Assembly (NCBI GenBank): GCA_013822345.1
Contig: PNKH01000003.1
Location: 62,001 to 126,000, forward strand
Direction of reading: 5' to 3'
DNA from: Isosphaera sp.
GTDB lineage: Bacteria > Planctomycetota > Planctomycetia > Gemmatales > Gemmataceae
DNA: 64,000 nucleotides
Shown: positions 63,322 through 64,000 of the stretch, piece after piece
Position numbering within the stretch: the stretch's first letter is position 1
Layout: each line of letters starts with the position of its first letter
Program-made: the position numbers and the translations under genes
Notes under the pieces: generated by a model
Databases searched by the model: none
Told to the model about the DNA's origin: nothing
The model's input: the letters and a program-made list of their open reading frames with translations, nothing else

Positions 63322-64000
63322 TCACTTTGATTCCGCGACGAGGTACTTCTTCACGAACGCCTCGTCGATGGTGACGCCGAGGCCGGGGCGGTCCGGCACC
63401 TCCATCCACCCGCCCACCGACTGCACCTTCTCGTGCGTCAACTCGTGGCGGAGCGGCGAGTCCTCGACGCAGTCCTCGAACAGGAACGCGTCCCGGCACG
63501 TCGACAGCCAGTGGATGCTCGCGGCGACGGTCAGCGGGCTGGTGTAGCAGTGGTTGCACAGCCGGCCGCCGCCCTCCTCCACCCGGCCCCGGATGTACGC
63601 GGCGTCGGTGAACCCGCACCGGGAGATGTCGACCTGGTACACGTCGAGGGCCCGGCGGTCGATGAGCGGGCGGAACGACTCCCGCCCGCACTCCCCCTCC
63701 CCGGCCGCGATCGGGACCGGCGACCGGTCGCGGAGCCACACGTACCCGTCGATGTCGTCCTGCCGGAGCGGTTCCTCGAACCACTCGGGCCGGTACTCGG
63801 CGAACGCGTGCGCCCGCCGCAGGGCGGTCCGGGCGTCGTACACGCACCCGGCGTCGATCAACAGCGTCGCGTTGCCGAGTCCCTCCCGGGCGCCCCGCAC
63901 CAGGTCGATGTCGACCGCCTCGGACGTGCCCATCGGCTCCCACCCGAACTTCACCGCCGCGTAGCCGGCGGCAACCCACCGCCGGGCGATGTCGGCGGTC
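63322..64000 (-). CDS. Mandelate racemase/muconate lactonizing enzyme family protein, partial (N-terminus outside window)
   Basis: ...AVKFGWEPMGTSEAVDIDLVRGAREGLGNATLLIDAGCVYDARTALRRAHAFAEYRPEWFEEPLRQDDIDGYVWLRDRSPVPIAAGEGECGRESFRPLIDRRALDVYQVDISRCGF...; frame stays open to the window edge. Confidence 0.88.
   Translation of the reverse strand, partial: TADIARRWVAAGYAAVKFGWEPMGTSEAVDIDLVRGAREGLGNATLLIDAGCVYDARTALRRAHAFAEYRPEWFEEPLRQDDIDGYVWLRDRSPVPIAAGEGECGRESFRPLIDRRALDVYQVDISRCGFTDAAYIRGRVEEGGGRLCNHCYTSPLTVAASIHWLSTCRDAFLFEDCVEDSPLRHELTHEKVQSVGGWMEVPDRPGLGVTIDEAFVKKYLVAESK

Overview
This is a GC-rich chromosomal window that reads as a planctomycete, probably Gemmataceae-like. That assignment rests on family content (DUF1501, PSCyt/DUF1549/DUF1553, TIGR02996, very many sulfatases, sigma/kinase-WD40 pairs), not on any search. 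I support about 46 protein-coding genes and saw no tRNA, rRNA, CRISPR or transposase. Main blocks: (1) partial cytochrome/DUF1549 gene, penicillin acylase, methyltransferase; (2) a sulfatase island at 4.3-31.7 kb with 8 genes and 9 sulfatase domains, including one ORF with two complete sulfatase domains in tandem; (3) a RidA / HpaI-aldolase / Gfo-Idh cluster and an RND efflux operon inside that island; (4) an ECF-like sigma factor, a kinase-WD40 protein with an N-terminal zinc anti-sigma-like motif, and a macro-domain protein; (5) DUF1501/DUF1549 genes and a PPC-like secreted protein; (6) a VIT-VWA protein followed by two paralogous membrane proteins; (7) a catabolic region with AKR, HIBADH-like, MFS, GH51-like, ceramidase-like, DHDPS-like, three enolase-superfamily enzymes and a creatininase-family protein. 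The most unusual signal is intergenic. At least 11 spacers carry inverted repeats in which each arm is itself a short hairpin, resembling REPIN/BIME elements. They belong to several unrelated sequence families, and some supply the stop codons of flanking genes. All family calls are from reading the protein sequences; no database search was run.
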